Positions 3,800-6,368 of a stretch of 6,368 bases of DNA are shown piece by piece. Position numbers and translations under genes: made by a program. The DNA lies in contig JANXUN010000259.1 of assembly GCA_025356185.1 (NCBI GenBank), positions 1 through 6,368 of the forward strand. The letters are read 5' to 3'. Each line of letters opens with the position of its first letter. Position 1 is the stretch's first letter. The stretch comes from Gemmatimonadaceae bacterium (GTDB lineage: Bacteria; Gemmatimonadota; Gemmatimonadetes; Gemmatimonadales; Gemmatimonadaceae). The notes under the pieces were generated by a model. It had not been told where the DNA came from. It saw only the letters and a list, made by a program, of their open reading frames with translations, and did no database searches.

Positions 3800-6368
3800 T
3801 TATTTCCGCGCCGCCATCAGCGCTTCGTACTCGGGCATTCCGTGCAGCGGATCGAATGCAAAATTCGAGTGCGCGAGTTGCACTGCTGAGACGCCCATCG
3901 CAACCGCCTGCCGGAGTTCCGACAGCGCCTCACTCTTGCGATTGAGCTGCGCGAGCACGCGGGCGCGCTGAAAGTGTACGAGCGCCGTGGGCTTATTGAG
4001 GCGCGCCAGCATCTCTTCGGCGAGCGCCATTTGGCCAAGATGCGCCGCGGCAATGGCGGTGTTGGCCGCGAAGCGCGGAGGCTCGTTGTTGGGACGCTTG
4101 CGCGCCATCGGTTCCCACACCGCGAGCGCTTCTGTCCATGCTCCAGTTTGCAGCAATCCCATGCCAAGTTGAATGTTCCATCTGGAATCGACGGCCGTCC
4201 CGCGTGCTTTCGCGCGAGACCACACAACCGCGGGCTCGGCGAATCGCAGCGCTTCGGCGGTGCGGCCGTGGGTGCGTAACTCGTCGCCAACTTCGAGTCG
4301 AATACGCGAAGCGGACACGCTGTCGAGTACGCCCGAGGGCGAGGTACACTTGAGCATTGTGCGCGTCATGTCGTCGACTAGCGCGCGCGGCGCCATAGCG
4401 TGCAACATAAAGCCGCACGCGACGTCGTCACTCGGACGCTCCGCGCTGCGCTCGTTCGCTAACGCGAATTCATCTGCATATCGACCAAGCATGTGCAGCG
4501 CCGTGCCGTGCCAGTTGAGTGCTCTGAACGTTGGTTCGGACGCCCAGCCGTGCTTGAAGTCGACGCGCGAGTACGCGTCAATCGCTTGCTCGAAGTGATT
4601 CGTCGTCGCTGCGGCATATCCCAGCTGCTCCTGCGCATCGGGGGAATGCGGGGCCAGACGCGTCATACGGAGGGTAGCGTCGTACATCGCGTCTCGATTA
4701 CCTCGAGCAGAGGCGAGGGTCGCATCAAGCTGCGCTTGATCGAATGGTGCAAACTGGACGCGCCGAGCACTGTAGGCGGCCAGCAGGGAGTCCGCGCGTT
4801 CAGTACGACCTAATGCGCCGAGTGCGTCGGTCAGTAGCGGCACGACTGCGACGAAGTTGGAGTCGAGTGCCAGCGCACGCTCGAAATGAGTGACAGCACT
4901 GTCCGTCTTCCAGGCGATCACGGCACGCAATCCCGCGACGTACGCGGAGTACGCCGCGTACGTCGGCGCCTGCGTTTCGGTTGAGGTGGCGGCGGTCATG
5001 CGCACGTCGCGCACGGAGGCGATTACCCCAAGCAATCGTTGCTCGAGTCGAGGCAGGGCTCCACACGGATCGTTCAACGGTGTGGATTCGCGAGCGAAGC
5101 GCAGGGGCTCTTTGCTCGCGTTGACACCGCTGATTTTCGCGTACAACACCAGCGAGTCACCGGCACGATAGTATTGCCCGGTGACGATGGTGGTCGCGCC
5201 GCGTTCGCGAGCAAGCGCGGCCAGTCGCTCTGGGTCAGCGCTGTAGTCGGGACTGACCACACTGAGCCCCTGTCGAGCGCGCGTTCGAGCGTCCGCGACG
5301 TCGGCGACACCCGCGTTGATGAGTGCGAAGCTCAACTGATCGGCGATCATCTCGCCGCACTGCGTCAACGTCGAGTCGCCGGTTCGGTTGACGAACGGCG
5401 TCACGACGACGCTGCCCGACTTCGTTGCGTCGGCAGGCTTTACGATGACAACAGCGAGCACGACGACCAGTGTCAATACACTACCAGCGATCGCGACGAA
5501 ACGACGAACGCCGCTCGCCGGCGCTTTGGCCGGCGCGACACGCGGCGATCCCGGCGTCAGATCATGTTCGGGCGTGCTCGCCACGAGTACGTGGTGAGTG
5601 AGCGCCTCGCTTGCGCCACCTGGCTTGACTGACGCTACCGTGGCCTTTCGTTGTCGAATGGTCTCACTCACCGTCATCGTCTCGGGAGACGGTAGCACAT
5701 CCAGCTCGCGCTGCAGTCGCTCGGTGAACTCGGCGAACGCGCTGATCGCCCCGGCACGATCGGCGTTGCGGTCGAGCAGTGCCAAGTGACGACGCAAGAG
5801 CTGCTCGTCAAAGGGGCTTAGCTCGCATGCGATCCGCATGTGCGCGGCGGCGCTGCCCAAGTCGCCGTCACGCTCCGCTGTATTGACCAGCGCTGTCGCC
5901 GCCTCAATCGCGCGACGCCGTAGTCGCTCACGCTCGCCATCGACCCAGTGGTCGAAGGACGCGGCGTCGGGAATTCGCAGCCCGTCCAGAAACGTCCCGC
6001 GCCGATAAAGCGCCAACGCCTCCTGAGAGGCACCACGATCGATCGCGTCGTCGAAGTCCCACAGATCAACCGACCACTTGGTTTCGTCGAGTCCGATCTC
6101 GTCGGCGAAGCGACCAACGAGCGCGTCTTCGCCGAGCGCACGCCGGCAGTTGTGAATGGCTTTTGACAGCGCATTGCGGGCACGATCGTCGTCAAGATCG
6201 GGCCAGAGCAAACCCATCGCGCGCTCGCGCCGCACCAACGATCGTCGCGCGGACGCGGCAATGGCGAGGAATGCGACGTGCTTTGCCTGCGCGAGAACAG
6301 TGTGCGCCTTCGCGTCCGATGCGGTCCATACATCGGGGGTGCCAAATAATTTCAGGACGATCGACGCT
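3800..6368 (-). CDS. Membrane-anchored BTAD (SARP-like) regulator with TPR-like outer region, 5' end missing
   Basis: A one-component transcription factor that probably senses outside the cytoplasm and binds DNA inside. 855 residues are visible; the frame is open to the right edge, and the preceding codon ends in A, so the start is at least two codons outside. Residues 1-85 (LKLFG, then RRERAMGLLWPD and a basic NALSKAIHNCRRALG helix) are an OmpR-like winged helix. Residues about 97-225 are a bacterial transcriptional activator domain (BTAD) with FLDGLRIPDAASFDHWVDGERERL and ACELSPFDEQLLRRHLALL. A Pro/Ala-rich linker precedes one membrane helix at 290-309 (FVAIAGSVLTLVVVLAVVIV). Residues about 318-413 resemble the TolB-N/FlgO-like region (SVVVTPFVNRTGD, ATTIVTGQYY). 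From about 465 to the end come TPR-like helix pairs (HFERALALDSN). The topology resembles CadC. Targets and signal are unknown. TTG 6238 could serve as an internal start but would cut into the winged helix, so it is rejected. The stop TAA is at 3800-3802. It converges on the DUF4143 gene; its promoter is outside the window. Confidence 0.92.
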   Translation of the reverse strand, partial: ASIVLKLFGTPDVWTASDAKAHTVLAQAKHVAFLAIAASARRSLVRRERAMGLLWPDLDDDRARNALSKAIHNCRRALGEDALVGRFADEIGLDETKWSVDLWDFDDAIDRGASQEALALYRRGTFLDGLRIPDAASFDHWVDGERERLRRRAIEAATALVNTAERDGDLGSAAAHMRIACELSPFDEQLLRRHLALLDRNADRAGAISAFAEFTERLQRELDVLPSPETMTVSETIRQRKATVASVKPGGASEALTHHVLVASTPEHDLTPGSPRVAPAKAPASGVRRFVAIAGSVLTLVVVLAVVIVKPADATKSGSVVVTPFVNRTGDSTLTQCGEMIADQLSFALINAGVADVADARTRARQGLSVVSPDYSADPERLAALARERGATTIVTGQYYRAGDSLVLYAKISGVNASKEPLRFARESTPLNDPCGALPRLEQRLLGVIASVRDVRMTAATSTETQAPTYAAYSAYVAGLRAVIAWKTDSAVTHFERALALDSNFVAVVPLLTDALGALGRTERADSLLAAYSARRVQFAPFDQAQLDATLASARGNRDAMYDATLRMTRLAPHSPDAQEQLGYAAATTNHFEQAIDAYSRVDFKHGWASEPTFRALNWHGTALHMLGRYADEFALANERSAERPSDDVACGFMLHAMAPRALVDDMTRTMLKCTSPSGVLDSVSASRIRLEVGDELRTHGRTAEALRFAEPAVVWSRAKARGTAVDSRWNIQLGMGLLQTGAWTEALAVWEPMARKRPNNEPPRFAANTAIAAAHLGQMALAEEMLARLNKPTALVHFQRARVLAQLNRKSEALSELRQAVAMGVSAVQLAHSNFAFDPLHGMPEYEALMAARK
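4936..4965. repeat. Perfect 12-bp inverted repeat inside the BTAD regulator gene
   Basis: CGACGTACGCGG (4936-4947) and CCGCGTACGTCG (4954-4965) are exact reverse complements around the 6-base AGTACG. On the coding (minus) strand the region encodes the Tyr/Ala-rich TYAAYSAYVA stretch just before the TPR-like part. Alternating TAC and GCG codons explain much of the symmetry. The arms share the 8-mer GTACGCGG with the hairpin at 2341-2370. It could form a strong hairpin in the mRNA; no function is shown. Confidence 0.45.

Noticed and set aside
3623..3889. Small plus-strand open frame crossing from the ATPase end into the convergent gap and the regulator's 3' end
   Set aside because: It overlaps both real genes, has no ribosome binding site, and its composition is that of a shadow frame.
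1209..4795. Similar strings CAGCAGGGACTCC and CAGCAGGGAGTCC
   Set aside because: Both encode a Ser-Leu-Leu-Ala run in unrelated minus-strand proteins; similarity comes from codon use.
5039..5632. Plus-strand open frame of about 197 codons opposite the BTAD regulator
   Set aside because: It lies opposite the membrane helix and linker of a well-supported minus-strand gene and gives an Arg/Asp-rich product without known features.

Overview
The window is GC-rich DNA from a free-living bacterium. I infer Gemmatimonadota, or a similar lineage such as Acidobacteriota. The reasons are the codon use, the family-typical N-terminal region ahead of the Ser/Thr kinase, and a membrane-anchored BTAD regulator with a TolB-N-like/TPR outer part. 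This is inference from protein style; no rRNA or other marker gene is present.

Layout. (1) Positions 1-1403, minus strand: a Ser/Thr protein kinase followed by a P-loop (STAND/COG3903-type) ATPase, cut off by the left edge just at the expected Walker B strand. (2) Positions 1404-1492: a short divergent intergenic region with an inverted repeat. (3) Positions 1493-2317, plus strand: an exported, probably lipid-anchored protein resembling the TTHB210-like/DUF5602 family. (4) Positions 2318-2433: a perfect 12-bp-stem hairpin, then a candidate promoter whose -10 region lies inside a second inverted repeat that also covers the next start codon. (5) Positions 2434-3690, plus strand: a complete AAA_14/DUF4143 ATPase with a PD-(D/E)XK-like C-terminus. 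(6) Positions 3691-3799: a convergent gap with no clear gene. (7) Positions 3800-6368, minus strand: a large regulator with winged helix, BTAD, one membrane segment, a TolB-N-like region and TPR-like helices. Its start lies just beyond the right edge.

How the genes may work together. Two of the four genes are signalling proteins of different kinds (a kinase-ATPase and a membrane-anchored transcription factor), and the divergent lipoprotein next to the kinase is a plausible co-regulated partner. The DUF4143 ATPase looks like a stand-alone unit with its own, possibly self-regulated, promoter. I see no insertion sequence, CRISPR array, tRNA, rRNA or recognised defence operon. The least explained items are the dyad symmetries at the two promoter regions and the domain combinations of the two signalling proteins.
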